Below, one piece after another: positions 20,507 through 30,404 of a DNA stretch of 64,000 bases. Origin of the DNA: Thalassobacillus devorans MSP14. GTDB taxonomy: Bacteria > Bacillota > Bacilli > Bacillales > Halobacillaceae. A program made the position numbers and the translations under genes. The notes under the pieces are model-generated. The model was not told the origin of the DNA. It saw only the letters and a program-made list of their open reading frames with translations, and made no database searches. Numbering within the stretch: position 1 is the first letter of the stretch; the number at the start of each line of letters is the position of its first letter. The DNA lies in assembly GCF_000496835.1 (NCBI RefSeq), contig NZ_KI543237.1, positions 185,521-249,520 on the forward strand, written 5' to 3'.

Positions 20507-21528
20507 AACCATTCATACCACAACTTGTTTATATCGAGCCAAGAGCATTGGAATACCCTCTTGGAAGAGAGCTTCAGGAAAAGTTCGAGAATATGGGAAT
20601 CGAAATAAGAGAAACCACCTCCCATAACCATGTCAGAAATCTCCCAGGAGACAATCACTTTCAGCAATACCGCGTGGCCAAATCCACCCTTGTCGTAGGA
20701 GTAAGAAAAACCTTAAAGTTCGACACTTCCAAACCATCGGCTGAATATGCCATTCCATTAGCAACCGGATGTATGGGGCACTGTCACTATTGTTATCTTC
20801 AGACAACGATGGGCAGCAAGCCATACATCCGTACTTACGTTAATGTAGAAGAAGTGTTTGAATCAGCAAACAAGTATATGGAAGAGCGAGCTCCGGAACC
20901 GACAAGGTTTGAAGCCTCCTGTACTTCCGATATCGTAGGAGTCGATCATTTAACCCACTCACTAAAAAGGGCGATTGAATTTTTCGGAGAGTCTGAATAT
21001 GGAAAGCTTCGTTTTGTAACTAAATTCGCCCACGTCGATCATTTATTAGATGCTAAGCATAACGGTAAGACGCGCTTCCGCTTCAGTATGAATGCTGACT
21101 ATGTCATTAAGTTCCTGGAGCCCGGAACCTCCAGGCTGGATGAACGGATTGAAGCCGCCGTAAAAGTAGCAAACGCCGGCTACCCTCTAGGCTTCATTAT
21201 TGCACCCATTTATTTGTATGACGATTGGAAAGAAGGCTACCGTGAATTATTTGAAAAGCTGGAGGCCAAATTGCCTGCCTTCGCCAAAAAGGACCTTACC
21301 TTCGAACTCATCCAGCATCGCTTTACGCAACCTGCTAAAAAGACGATACAAAAGAACTACCCCATGACCAAACTGGAGATGGATGAATCTAAACGACAAT
21401 ATAAATGGGGGAAATATGGTATTGGGAAATACGTGTATAAAAAAGAAGAACAGCAGGATATGAAAGATACGCTTACAGAATACATTGAAAAATATCTTCC
21501 TGAAGGCAAATTTGAATATTTCACTTAA
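20500..21528 (+). CDS. splB: Spore photoproduct lyase
   Basis: Radical SAM enzyme reversing the thymine dimer spore photoproduct during germination. The 342 residues equal the B. subtilis enzyme. The [4Fe-4S] cysteines are C91, C95 and C98 (CMGHCHYC), and the hydrogen-donor cysteine is C141 (EASCTSD). GTG codons at 20500 and 20503 both fit; 20500 has GGGAG nine bases upstream and gives the family length. Presence of this gene means the organism forms spores. Confidence 0.97.
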   Translation: MVKPFIPQLVYIEPRALEYPLGRELQEKFENMGIEIRETTSHNHVRNLPGDNHFQQYRVAKSTLVVGVRKTLKFDTSKPSAEYAIPLATGCMGHCHYCYLQTTMGSKPYIRTYVNVEEVFESANKYMEERAPEPTRFEASCTSDIVGVDHLTHSLKRAIEFFGESEYGKLRFVTKFAHVDHLLDAKHNGKTRFRFSMNADYVIKFLEPGTSRLDERIEAAVKVANAGYPLGFIIAPIYLYDDWKEGYRELFEKLEAKLPAFAKKDLTFELIQHRFTQPAKKTIQKNYPMTKLEMDESKRQYKWGKYGIGKYVYKKEEQQDMKDTLTEYIEKYLPEGKFEYFT

Positions 21529-21537
21529 AGAACAAAA

Positions 21538-21732
21538 GCGCAAGCGCCTTGCTCACCCCCGACAAGCTTAAGACAAGCCTCGCCGTGACGTTCTTTGTAC
21601 TTTTAGTCAAATCAAGTTTAATAAAGGTTTAAAGTATAAGTAAAACTAAGGCTTTCGCCATACACCTTTGGCGATAAGCCAAGTTTTTCTAATCACAGAG
21701 AGGATAGTCTTAAGACCTCGAGGGGGGTAGGA
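21538..21732. repeat. Structured intergenic element with nested inverted arms
   Basis: Non-coding stretch downstream of splB. Outer arms can pair: CCCCCGA (21556-21562) with TCGAGGGGG (21718-21726, one bulge), and CTTAAGAC (21567-21574) with GTCTTAAG (21707-21714). Inside sits a separate hairpin, GGCTTTCGCC (21650-21659) with GGCGATAAGCC (21670-21680). The 5' edge GCGCAAGCGCC and the overall style resemble dispersed intergenic repeats seen in Bacillaceae genomes; this is the only copy in the window. No gene seen here. Confidence 0.5.
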
Positions 21733-21796
21733 GCTGGATGACACCCACAACCTAAGTTACCCACAAAAAGAAAAATTTTATGATTTCCTAGACAAC

Positions 21797-21839
21797 AAAA
21801 AATGGAGTATAAAATCCTGTGATTTTATACTCCATTTTT
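21797..21839. terminator. Bidirectional terminator between splB and the yvl operon
   Basis: Perfect 14-bp stem (TGGAGTATAAAATC with its complement at 21821-21834), 4-nt loop, flanked by six A on the left and five T on the right. It suits termination of splB (plus) and of the yvlBCD genes (minus). Confidence 0.92.
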
Positions 21840-21861
21840 GTACGGACCTCTGAACTTTTAA

Positions 21862-22206
21862 TCATTTTTTAACAAAAGAATTCAGAATCAAGTTAAGCAG
21901 GGAAATGACGATTGCAGCGAGAATCGCCATGAAAAAACCGTCGATCTCGAACATGGTGCCGAGAATCGCATCGGTCAACAATAAAGTTATAGCGTTCACG
22001 ATAAATAAGAAAAAGCCAAGAGTCAAAATGGTAATCGGCAGTGTTAAAATCACCAAAACCGGCCGGACAATCGCATTTAAGATGGATAATATAAATGCAG
22101 CCAGCAATGCGCCGCCTGCACCATCGATATGGACCGCTTGAAATAATGCAGCAACAACAAAGATCGCTATAGCATTTAAGATTATATGGAGCAACCAGTT
22201 TTTCAT
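21862..22206 (-). CDS. yvlD: Phage-holin-4-superfamily membrane protein, YvlD-like
   Basis: A 114-residue, very hydrophobic protein with four transmembrane segments and the PVLVILTLPITILTLGFF stretch typical of the family. Function is unknown; in B. subtilis yvlABCD is an envelope-stress operon under sigma-W. It overlaps the upstream PspC gene by 4 bp. Last gene of the row before the shared terminator. Confidence 0.85.
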   Translation of the reverse strand: MKNWLLHIILNAIAIFVVAALFQAVHIDGAGGALLAAFILSILNAIVRPVLVILTLPITILTLGFFLFIVNAITLLLTDAILGTMFEIDGFFMAILAAIVISLLNLILNSFVKK

Positions 22207-22400
22207 GAATCCATTCTCCTTTCATTCGGCATGATAAATATGGCCGCAAGGTAGACGAGAATCAAAGGAGAAACAGGGATGGTCAACACGACAAAAACAA
22301 TCCGAAGCAGTGTAACGTCTATCTTAAAATATTCTGATAATCCACCCAACACCCCTGCGAGCATTCGATTGGATTTTGACCTTGTTAATTTCCCTTCCAT
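22203..22400 (-). CDS. yvlC: PspC-domain protein, YvlC-like
   Basis: A 65-residue protein with a PspC domain: a positively charged N-terminus, the conserved LAGVLGGLSEYFKID motif at about 14-28, and one long hydrophobic segment at 33-57. PspC proteins sit in the membrane and take part in phage-shock-like stress responses. Encoded between yvlB and yvlD as in B. subtilis. Confidence 0.85.
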   Translation of the reverse strand: MEGKLTRSKSNRMLAGVLGGLSEYFKIDVTLLRIVFVVLTIPVSPLILVYLAAIFIMPNERRMDS

Positions 22401-22417
22401 CCTTCCTGACCTCCTTC

Positions 22418-23485
22418 TTATTCCACTGTAACCGAACCTGTTTTGGTCTCTGCCTCTAAATGATATTCCTTTTCTTTCTGCTCATTAATCACAAATAACA
22501 ACTCTTTGCGTACGACTTCTTTCTTCTCTTTATAAATTTTGGCATGATCCAGATTACACTTTAAACTGCCCATATTAGTTTGCAGTTTGCCATCAACTTT
22601 CACATCATGTGGTAAATGAACTTTAATACTACCGGTTGTCGTCTGGAAAAAACCGGTATGGGCTTTTTCCCCGAAGTATTCACACGTGACACTGCCAGTC
22701 ACTGTAGATGCATCTAGCTTGCCAAAATCGCCGCTCAGCTTCACCGACCCGTTGATCGTGTCAGCTTCCAGCTCATCAAAAGCACTCCCTTTAACATGAA
22801 GGGTGCCATTCGATGTTTCGATATCCCCCATCCCGGCTTTTATCCGATTTAAATGAATCGATCCGTTGGAAGTTTTGAGCTCCAATTCATTAAGTTCCAT
22901 ATGCTCAAAGGAAATTGATCCATTGAACAGCTTAGCATGAACCTTTTCGTAGATTTGTTCCGGAACATAAAGTGTAAAATCAGCTTTAATTTTTTTCTCA
23001 TCGAGGACAAGGGAGAGTTTTTCATCGGCTACCAGGAAGTTTACTTTATCCAGCAATTGTTGCTTAGCCGCTGCATGGTCTTCAGCTTGATAGACCTTGG
23101 CTTCACATTCAACCCTTGTCGCTGATTCCTTCCACGATTTTAATGTCAGCGAGCCATTGGTAACCGAAATATCCATTGAATTGTAAGCATCTCCGACATT
23201 TTGATAAATATGAGAGACTTCTACATAATCACCAAAATTAAAATCTAAATCAGCATTTTTTATTTTTAGAATCGCCTGTTCCACATAGTTCATGAAATTC
23301 TTTTTCTTTTTATCAGGTTTCTGTTTCTCAGACTGCTTACTGCTGCTGTCCCAGTCTACCTGCTTAGAAACAGTATTGGACTGTTTTTCAGGTGCAGTTA
23401 AGGCATCCAGAAGTTTGGATCCTTCTTCAGCAGAAATTGTACCTTTTTCGATCATTTTAAGTATCCGTAAACGTTCCTCTTCCAT
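22418..23485 (-). CDS. yvlB: DUF4097 beta-helix protein, YvlB-like
   Basis: A 355-residue protein with an N-terminal SHOCT-like or short helical region (EEERLRILKMIEKGTISAEEG) and a C-terminal repetitive beta domain (DUF4097), in which units such as SNGSIHLNRI, SNGTLHVKGS, INGSVKLSG and VTGSVTCE recur every 16-20 residues. There is no signal peptide. The function in the yvl envelope-stress operon is unknown. The 740 bp upstream hold a candidate TATAAT at about 23531-23536 and a repeat element. Confidence 0.85.
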   Translation of the reverse strand: MEEERLRILKMIEKGTISAEEGSKLLDALTAPEKQSNTVSKQVDWDSSSKQSEKQKPDKKKKNFMNYVEQAILKIKNADLDFNFGDYVEVSHIYQNVGDAYNSMDISVTNGSLTLKSWKESATRVECEAKVYQAEDHAAAKQQLLDKVNFLVADEKLSLVLDEKKIKADFTLYVPEQIYEKVHAKLFNGSISFEHMELNELELKTSNGSIHLNRIKAGMGDIETSNGTLHVKGSAFDELEADTINGSVKLSGDFGKLDASTVTGSVTCEYFGEKAHTGFFQTTTGSIKVHLPHDVKVDGKLQTNMGSLKCNLDHAKIYKEKKEVVRKELLFVINEQKEKEYHLEAETKTGSVTVE

Positions 23486-23601
23486 CTATACTCTCCCCTT
23501 TCTTATACCTCTCTTTCTTACCTCCAATTATACGCTAATTCATCTCTGATTTTATGTTAATTCCCTAAAATGATGTACAAAAAAAGCACTATTAAATTTC
23601 A

Positions 23602-24158
23602 GTGTTGATGTTATAGTAAAGCTCCCAATTGCTGAAGACTCAGTTTCGAGATGGTTGGGTCCGTTACCATGAGCGGAATGGGGAATGGTTCGGGAAACAA
23701 CTCGCTTTCCTGCGGGGGACCTGGCAAGCTTCCTCGGGCTAAAGCCCTGTGGGATCTCGCCTAGCCCCTTCTCCCGCGGGAGTCTCGCCGTTTCCCTTCC
23801 CATCCAGCCAGTTTTGTATTAAACGGACCTTTCAAAAAGAGAAAGAATGTAGCTGAAACTTTCAACTTGAGGCATTTTACAAAGGATGTAAAGCACTAAA
23901 GTCTTCAATCATAGGGCAGTTTTCTTAGGCTGATTTCGAGAACTTCCCATGACAAGGGGCGTAGGGAAACGGTGAGACTCCTGTGGGAGCTGAGTGATAG
24001 ATGAGGCCCCGCAAGGCGAAGCCTGAGGAGACTCAGCACACGCCCACGGAAAGCGAATCGTTTCCTGAAGCCCCTCAACTCCAACAATATCTCGAAATCA
24101 AGTCTTCCACAATTCGGCCATATTGTTGAATAAGGATTTTCATGAAAAATCAACCACA
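23602..24158 (-). repeat. Dispersed palindromic element, copy C (MITE-like, inverted)
   Basis: Same family as 4067-4541 but in the opposite orientation and diverged. The CAG-type end GAAGACTCAGTTTCGAGAT is at 23634-23652, and the complement of the TGA-type end is at 24089-24107. Two palindromic modules lie at about 23686-23803 and 23960-24080. The hairpin tip is GGGCTAAAGCCC (23736-23747), a compensatory variant of copy A. Outer GTGTTGAT (23602-23609) and ATCAACCACAC (24150-24160) suggest longer terminal inverted repeats. No gene in 23486-24226. Confidence 0.8.
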
Positions 24159-24173
24159 CATTCCAGGGAGCAA

Positions 24174-24211
24174 CAAAAAAAGCACCTCGATATACCAATT
24201 ATGCGAGGTGC
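24174..24211 (-). terminator. Terminator after bshB2
   Basis: 8-bp stem GCACCTCG (24182-24189) with CGAGGTGC (24204-24211), followed on the minus strand by a run of T at 24174-24181. It ends 15 nt past the bshB2 stop. Confidence 0.85.
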
Positions 24212-24226
24212 TTATTCTGGAAGTAT

Positions 24227-24892
24227 TCAGTTGTTGTAATTCCAACGGTAGAACCGTTCATAACGCAAGTGCTCAAGCTCTTCATTTTCATTGAAATCCG
24301 GTTTTTCTTTAATCAGACTCATCATCCCGGATGCCTGGGAAAGATGGGTTTCGATGGCAGCCATTTTTTTGTCCCAGTATGGTTTAATATCATGCCTGAT
24401 ATCTGGTTCACCGAGTTCTTTTTCATAGTTGGTTGCAATAGCCTGGGCCCATAATTCCGGGCGGCGGGAATCTTCAATATTTCGGACTGCCTCAATTACC
24501 GCTTCTCCTAGCGCATCATGGTCAGGATGGACCGCATAACCAGGGTAATGGGTAATGACCAATGTCGGATTGATTTCTTCCAGTATCGACTGAAGATGCC
24601 CGGCTACCTGCTCGACTTGTTCAAACTCGAGTGTCTTATCCCGGTACCCAAGCATGCGGACATCAATATCCAATGCCTGGCATGCTTTCACTAATTCTTC
24701 CTTACGGTAACTGGACAGTGTCTCCCTGTTTGCAAACACAGGATTTCCCATATTCCTGCCCATTTCGCCTAATGTGCCGCAAAGATAGGTGACTGGCACA
24801 CCTTTTTCCCGGTAGCTTGCAATTGTGCCGGCCGCTCCGAATGACTCATCATCCGGATGTGGGTATATCACTACTACATGTTCCTGGGTCAT
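24227..24892 (-). CDS. bshB2: Bacillithiol biosynthesis deacetylase BshB2
   Basis: Zn-dependent deacetylase of the PIG-L/LmbE family that removes acetate from GlcNAc-malate, the second step of bacillithiol synthesis. 221 residues. The metal motif PHPDDES (residues 11-17) contains H12, D14 and D15, and a later HPDHDALGE supplies the third ligand. It overlaps yojF by 4 bp, the same pair as yojF-yojG in B. subtilis. Bacillithiol replaces glutathione in these organisms. Confidence 0.93.
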   Translation of the reverse strand: MTQEHVVVIYPHPDDESFGAAGTIASYREKGVPVTYLCGTLGEMGRNMGNPVFANRETLSSYRKEELVKACQALDIDVRMLGYRDKTLEFEQVEQVAGHLQSILEEINPTLVITHYPGYAVHPDHDALGEAVIEAVRNIEDSRRPELWAQAIATNYEKELGEPDIRHDIKPYWDKKMAAIETHLSQASGMMSLIKEKPDFNENEELEHLRYERFYRWNYNN

Positions 24893-25260
24893 GATTGTCC
24901 CACACTTTCATGGGAAAAGGGCGTCTCACTGATTTCAAGTGCAACCATCAACCGGCCTTCACGATCGTGCCCAGCCATCAGAAGCCTGTTCTGATCATCC
25001 AATTCATAATCGGTGACACCCTCTGCGTATAGCCAGCCCAAATCCAGCTTTAAACCGACGCGATAAGCATTACCGCTTCCGACAATTTTTCCGTGTTCAT
25101 ATTTAACTTTGGCATTACGAATGAATGCACCCACATTATAAGCATTTTCGTCAAAGTGACTGGCATAAGCGCCATTGGTTGTCTCTAAATGTACATAGAC
25201 ATCTTTACCAGCGAATTGATCGATTATCTGCTGTACTTTTTCTTTAACAATTACTTCCAT
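24889..25260 (-). CDS. yojF: DUF1806 protein YojF
   Basis: A 123-residue soluble protein of the YojF family, almost always encoded beside bshB2. No catalytic motif is evident; the centre has GAFIRNAKVKYEHGKIVGSG. A link to bacillithiol metabolism is inferred only from the conserved pairing. GGAGGAG lies nine bases before the ATG. It overlaps bshB2 by 4 bp. Confidence 0.88.
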   Translation of the reverse strand: MEVIVKEKVQQIIDQFAGKDVYVHLETTNGAYASHFDENAYNVGAFIRNAKVKYEHGKIVGSGNAYRVGLKLDLGWLYAEGVTDYELDDQNRLLMAGHDREGRLMVALEISETPFSHESVGQS

Positions 25261-25335
25261 TAGACAAGACTCCTCCCGTCAGACTCTCTCTTGTTCAACG
25301 ATACTGAATAACGCTGGTCGCGTCAAAAGATGTAC

Positions 25336-28212
25336 TTACTTAGCTACTTTCTCTTTTTCCTTGAGCTTGTTTTCCATCCTTTCACGATCACGCTCCAGGA
25401 TTGGCTTCAAGTATCGGCCCGTATGGGATTTTTCATTATCAGCCACCTGTTCCGGCGTACCTGTGGCAACGATCTGACCACCTTTGTCTCCGCCTTCTGG
25501 ACCTAAATCCAGGATGTAGTCAGCTGCTTTAATGACATCCAGATTATGTTCGATAATCAGCACGGAGTCCCCATTATCAACCAGTCGTTGCAACACATCC
25601 AATAACCGTGCGATATCATCGACATGCAGACCAGTTGTCGGTTCATCCAGGATGTAGAAAGACTTCCCGGTAGATCGGCGGTGAAGTTCACTCGCGAGCT
25701 TGACTCTTTGCGCTTCCCCTCCGGACAACGTTGTCGCCGGCTGGCCAAGCTTGACATAGCCCAGTCCGACATCAAAGACCGTTTGAAGCTTCCGCCGGAT
25801 TTTTGGAATATTTGCGAAAAAGTTGAGGGCATCCTCTATCGTCATTTCAAGAACGTCTGCGATGTTCTTACCTTTATACTTCACTTCCAGTGTTTCCCGG
25901 TTATACCGTTTTCCGTGACAAACTTCGCATGGCACATAAACGTCTGGAAGAAAGTGCATTTCAATCTTGATAATTCCATCCCCACGGCAGGCTTCACAAC
26001 GGCCGCCTTTAACGTTAAAGCTGAACCGTCCCTTTTTATATCCACGGATTTTTGCTTCATTTGTCTGGGCGAATACATCACGTATATCGTCAAACACACC
26101 CGTATAAGTTGCCGGGTTGGAACGTGGTGTCCGTCCGATTGGGGATTGATCAATGTCAATCACTTTTTCCAGGTGATCGATTCCTTTGATTTCTCTATGC
26201 TTGCCAGGCTTTTGCTTGTTGGCCCGGTTCAATTTCATCGCTAAAGATTTATATAAAATTTCATTGATCAACGTACTTTTCCCTGAACCTGATACACCTG
26301 TAACCGCTGTAAACACGCCAAGCGGGATGTTTGCATCTACTTTCTTCAAGTTGTTCTCTTCCGCTTTCTTGATTTCCAGATAACGACCGTCCGGTTTCCG
26401 GCGATCATAAGGAAGCGGGATGAATTTTTTCCCGGACAGATATTGCCCTGTCAATGATTTACGGTCCTTCATAACCTGCTTAGGTGTACCTTCGGAAACA
26501 ATTTCGCCTCCATGTACTCCTGCGCCTGGCCCGATATCAATAAGATAATCAGCAGCAAGCATCGTATCTTCATCATGCTCCACTACAATCAATGTATTAT
26601 CAAGATCGCGCATCCGTTGTAATGTCGAAATCAACCGATCGTTATCCCGCTGGTGAAGTCCAATCGAAGGCTCATCCAGTACATATAGCACCCCTGTCAA
26701 TGCAGACCCGATTTGGGTTGCCAGCCGGATCCGTTGTGCTTCCCCGCCTGAAAGCGTGCCGGCAGAACGGGACAGCGTCAGATAATCCAGTCCAACATTG
26801 ATAAGAAAGGTCAGACGCTCGCAGATTTCTTTCAAAATCATCCGGGCGATTTTTTCTTCTTTTTCTGTCAGTTCCAGTCCTTCAAAAAAGTTTTTCGCAT
26901 CTGTAACTGCAAAATCAACGGTATGACCAATATGTTTTCCGTTGATCAGTACAGATAAGGCTTCTTCTTTTAAGCGATGCCCTTTACATTTCGGACAAGG
27001 CTTCTGAGCCATATACTTTTCCATCTGTTCACGCACCCAGTCCGAACTGGTTTCCTTATAACGACGGGCAATGTTGTTTAAAACCCCTTCGAAATAAATA
27101 TCATTTTCCCGGACCCTGCCGAAATCATTTTCATAACGGAAATGTATTTTTTCCTTCCCGCTGCCATAAAGGATCTTATCCATCTGGTGTTTCGGGATAT
27201 CTGTTACAGGTATATCCATATCGATTCCATAATGCGTACAGACACTCTCGAGCAGTTTCGGGTAATATTGTGAGCTGGTAGGCTCCCAGGCAACAATCGC
27301 ATGATCCCGCAGTGTTCTCGACCAATCGGGAATCGTAAGATCAAGATCTACCTCGAGCTGGGTGCCAAGTCCATCACAGCGTTCACATGCCCCGAAAGGG
27401 CTATTGAAGGAAAACATGCGCGGTTCCAGTTCGCCGATTGAAAAACCGCAAATCGGGCAGGCGTGATGCTCGCTAAACAACAATTCTTCCTCACCGATGA
27501 CATCGACGATCACTTGTCCTTCTCCAAGCCTGAGCGCCGTTTCAAGCGAATCAGACAAACGGGACTCCACGCCATCTTTTACGACAATCCGGTCGATGAC
27601 CACCTCAATGGAATGTTTCTTATTTTTCTCTAAGTCGATTTCCTCGGAAACCTCACGCATCTCCCCGTCTACCCGGAGACGCACGTACCCTTCTTGCTGG
27701 AGTTTTTCAAGAACTTTGACATGCTCTCCTTTACGTCCGGAGACGACCGGGGCTAAAATTTGCATCTTGGTACGGTGTTCGTATTCCATGATTCTGTCGA
27801 CCATCTGTTGGACCGTCTGCGAACTGATTTCTATGTCATGCTTCGGACAAGTCGGACGTCCGATACGAGCGAACAATAGGCGTAAATAGTCATAAATTTC
27901 TGTGACGGTTCCGACAGTTGAGCGCGGATTCCGGCTGGTCGTTTTCTGATCAATCGAAATAGCAGGTGACAAACCTTCAATCGCGTCGACATCCGGTTTA
28001 TCCATCTGGCCAAGAAACTGGCGGGCATAAGCAGACAAAGACTCTACATAACGGCGCTGCCCTTCTGCATAGACGGTATCAAAGGCCAGGGATGACTTCC
28101 CTGACCCTGACAAACCAGTCAATACGACGAGTTTATTCTTCGGTATTTCTACATCTATATTCTTCAGGTTATGGGCTCTCGCCCCTTTGATACTGATTGA
28201 TTTACTGGCCAT
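25336..28212 (-). CDS. uvrA: Excinuclease ABC subunit A
   Basis: Damage-recognition ATPase of nucleotide excision repair, 958 residues. It has two ABC modules (Walker [10 protein letters not shown] near residue 32 and GVSGSGKST near 640; LSGGEAQR signatures in each) and zinc-binding cysteine pairs (CPICG...CERCDG and CEACRGDG...CEVCHG). The start is placed at 28212 ([11 protein letters not shown]), 7 bp past the uvrB stop; the open frame extends to 28254 inside uvrB. It forms the uvrBA operon under the LexA-box promoter. Confidence 0.97.
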   Translation of the reverse strand: MASKSISIKGARAHNLKNIDVEIPKNKLVVLTGLSGSGKSSLAFDTVYAEGQRRYVESLSAYARQFLGQMDKPDVDAIEGLSPAISIDQKTTSRNPRSTVGTVTEIYDYLRLLFARIGRPTCPKHDIEISSQTVQQMVDRIMEYEHRTKMQILAPVVSGRKGEHVKVLEKLQQEGYVRLRVDGEMREVSEEIDLEKNKKHSIEVVIDRIVVKDGVESRLSDSLETALRLGEGQVIVDVIGEEELLFSEHHACPICGFSIGELEPRMFSFNSPFGACERCDGLGTQLEVDLDLTIPDWSRTLRDHAIVAWEPTSSQYYPKLLESVCTHYGIDMDIPVTDIPKHQMDKILYGSGKEKIHFRYENDFGRVRENDIYFEGVLNNIARRYKETSSDWVREQMEKYMAQKPCPKCKGHRLKEEALSVLINGKHIGHTVDFAVTDAKNFFEGLELTEKEEKIARMILKEICERLTFLINVGLDYLTLSRSAGTLSGGEAQRIRLATQIGSALTGVLYVLDEPSIGLHQRDNDRLISTLQRMRDLDNTLIVVEHDEDTMLAADYLIDIGPGAGVHGGEIVSEGTPKQVMKDRKSLTGQYLSGKKFIPLPYDRRKPDGRYLEIKKAEENNLKKVDANIPLGVFTAVTGVSGSGKSTLINEILYKSLAMKLNRANKQKPGKHREIKGIDHLEKVIDIDQSPIGRTPRSNPATYTGVFDDIRDVFAQTNEAKIRGYKKGRFSFNVKGGRCEACRGDGIIKIEMHFLPDVYVPCEVCHGKRYNRETLEVKYKGKNIADVLEMTIEDALNFFANIPKIRRKLQTVFDVGLGYVKLGQPATTLSGGEAQRVKLASELHRRSTGKSFYILDEPTTGLHVDDIARLLDVLQRLVDNGDSVLIIEHNLDVIKAADYILDLGPEGGDKGGQIVATGTPEQVADNEKSHTGRYLKPILERDRERMENKLKEKEKVAK

Positions 28213-28219
28213 AATGCCA

Positions 28220-30205
28220 TCATCCTTCCGCTTTAAGTTCCAGAAGTACGTCACGAAGCTCGGCGGCCCGTTCGAAATCGAGATCCCGGGCTGCTTTCTT
28301 CATTTCCTTTTCCATATTCTCGATCATCTTTTCGCGTTCCTTCTTGGTCATCTCTTTCGGCTGAGGTGTCGTGTCATAATTTTCTTCATCTTCTGCAGCC
28401 ATCGTAGCGCGAATGACATCCCGCACTTCTTTTTTGATCGTGGTCGGCGTAATGCCGTGCTCTTCGTTGAAAGCGATTTGCTTTTCTCTTCGTCGTTTCG
28501 TTTCTTCGATCGCCGTTCCCATAGAATCCGTAATTTTATCTGCATACATAATAACGCGTCCATTTTCATTACGGGCAGCACGTCCAGAGGTCTGAACCAG
28601 TGAGCGGTGGGAACGCAGGAAGCCTTCTTTATCAGCATCGAGGATAGCCACCAGGGATACTTCCGGGATATCCAGTCCTTCACGAAGCAGGTTGATCCCT
28701 ACAAGGACATCATATTTTCCAAGTCTCAAATCACGGATTATTTCAATTCGCTCCAACGTTTTGATTTCAGAATGCAGGTAAGCTACTTTAATACCGATTT
28801 CCTTCAGATAATCCGTAAGGTCTTCCGACATTTTTTTCGTCAATGTAGTAACCAGTACCCGTTCGTTCCTATCGATACGCTTATTGATCTCACCAATCAG
28901 GTCATCAATCTGTCCTTTGATTGGACGGACTTCGATTTCCGGATCAAGCAGGCCGGTCGGCCGGATGATCTGTTCGACCATTTTCGGCGTATGCTCCAGC
29001 TCGTATGGGCCAGGGGTAGCTGATACGTACATGCTCTGGTTCACTTTGTTTTCAAATTCCTCGAACATAAGCGGACGGTTGTCGAGTGCAGATGGCAGAC
29101 GGAAACCATGATCGACCAGCACCTGCTTTCGGGCCCGGTCGCCATTGTACATTCCCCGCACCTGCGGCAGTGTCACGTGCGACTCATCAACCATCACCAG
29201 AAAGTCTTCCGGGAAATAATCGATTAATGTATAGGGTGTCGCTCCTTCTTCTCTTAATGTCAGATGACGGGAATAGTTCTCGATACCTGAACAGAAACCC
29301 ATTTCCTGCATCATTTCCAAATCATAGTTTGTCCGTTGCTCCAAGCGTTGTGCTTCTAACAGCTTGTTTTCAGCACGGAACTTTTTCAACTGCTGTTCCA
29401 GTTCTTTTTCGATATTCTTGATTGCAATTTTCATTTTTTCTTCGCGGGTTACGAAGTGGGATGCCGGGAAAATGGCTACATGTTCCCGATCTCCGATAAT
29501 TTCTCCGGTTAATACATCAATTTCTCTGATCCGGTCGATTTCATCACCGAAAAACTCCACCCGGATGGCATGCTCCTCCCGCGAAGCAGGGATGATTTCC
29601 ACCGAGTCGCCCCGGACGCGGAAAGTACCGCGCTGGAAATCAATATCGTTTCGTGCATACTGGATATCCACCAGTTCACGAAGAAGTTCATCACGTTCTT
29701 TTTCCATATCCGTACGAATCGAAAGCACCTGGCTGCGGTATTCATCCGGATTACCTAAACCATAGATGCACGATACACTCGCTACGATAATGACATCGTT
29801 CCGTTCGAATAAAGCAGATGTCGCCGAGTGACGCAGCTTATCAATCTCATCATTGATGCTGGCATCCTTTTCAATGAACGTATCCGAAGACGGTACATAC
29901 GCCTCCGGTTGATAGTAGTCATAATAACTGACAAAATACTCGACTGCATTATTCGGGAAAAACTCCTTGAACTCACTGTATAATTGACCAGCCAACGTTT
30001 TGTTATGAGCAATGATCAGCGTCGGCTTGTTCACTTGTTGAATCACATTCGACATGGTGAACGTCTTCCCGGTACCAGTAGCACCAAGTAATGTAAGATG
30101 CTTTTCGCCACCGTTGATCCGTTTCACCAATTCTTCTATCGCACGGGGTTGATCCCCTTCTGGTTGATACTGTGAAACAAGCTCGAATTTATTCTCGTTC
30201 TTCAC
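28220..30205 (-). CDS. uvrB: Excinuclease ABC subunit B
   Basis: Helicase-like damage-verification subunit, 661 residues. Walker A GATGTGKT is at 41-48, the beta-hairpin region [12 protein letters not shown] near 95-106, the helicase motif [10 protein letters not shown] follows in the C-terminal half, and the UVR domain that binds UvrC is at the C-terminus ([12 protein letters not shown]). First gene of the SOS-regulated uvrBA operon. Confidence 0.97.
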   Translation of the reverse strand: MKNENKFELVSQYQPEGDQPRAIEELVKRINGGEKHLTLLGATGTGKTFTMSNVIQQVNKPTLIIAHNKTLAGQLYSEFKEFFPNNAVEYFVSYYDYYQPEAYVPSSDTFIEKDASINDEIDKLRHSATSALFERNDVIIVASVSCIYGLGNPDEYRSQVLSIRTDMEKERDELLRELVDIQYARNDIDFQRGTFRVRGDSVEIIPASREEHAIRVEFFGDEIDRIREIDVLTGEIIGDREHVAIFPASHFVTREEKMKIAIKNIEKELEQQLKKFRAENKLLEAQRLEQRTNYDLEMMQEMGFCSGIENYSRHLTLREEGATPYTLIDYFPEDFLVMVDESHVTLPQVRGMYNGDRARKQVLVDHGFRLPSALDNRPLMFEEFENKVNQSMYVSATPGPYELEHTPKMVEQIIRPTGLLDPEIEVRPIKGQIDDLIGEINKRIDRNERVLVTTLTKKMSEDLTDYLKEIGIKVAYLHSEIKTLERIEIIRDLRLGKYDVLVGINLLREGLDIPEVSLVAILDADKEGFLRSHRSLVQTSGRAARNENGRVIMYADKITDSMGTAIEETKRRREKQIAFNEEHGITPTTIKKEVRDVIRATMAAEDEENYDTTPQPKEMTKKEREKMIENMEKEMKKAARDLDFERAAELRDVLLELKAEG

Positions 30206-30251
30206 AAAGCAACCTCCGTTCCTTGAATATACAACACTAGTTTACCACAAT

Positions 30252-30288
30252 ATTATACAATTCTAACATGGATACGAACAAATATTCG
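30252..30288 (-). promoter_or_regulatory. uvrB promoter with LexA (DinR) box
   Basis: Minus-strand -35 TTGTTC (30276-30281), 18-bp spacer, -10 TATAAT (30252-30257). The -35 lies inside CGAACAAATATTCG (30275-30288), which fits the Gram-positive LexA consensus CGAAC-N4-GTTCG with one mismatch. LexA bound here would block RNA polymerase, so uvrBA should be SOS-induced. Confidence 0.85.
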
Positions 30289-30346
30289 ACTTTTGCGCTT
30301 AGTTAGTAAAATTTGGAAGGGAATAACGTTGGTACGCCACATCAAT

Positions 30347-30391
30347 AAAAAGCAGCAATACCCATGCTATTATGGGAAATTGCTGCTTTTT
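30347..30391 (-). terminator. Terminator after prfC
   Basis: Stem GCAGCAAT (30352-30359) with ATTGCTGC (30379-30386), an inner CCCAT/ATGGG helix, A-run on one side and T-run on the other. It serves prfC (minus), 14 nt past its stop, and could work in both directions. Confidence 0.85.
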
Positions 30392-30404
30392 CTCATTAAC
30401 AAAC

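Noticed and set aside
23486-23560. Sigma-W promoter for the yvl operon
   Set aside because: No TGAAAC-N16-CGTA pair at correct spacing; only a sigma-A-like TATAAT without a good -35 was visible.
24889-30205. Long antisense open frames over uvrA, uvrB and prfC (for example 25624-26244, 31635-32168)
   Set aside because: Shadows of well-supported genes on the other strand; no family resemblance and no start signals.
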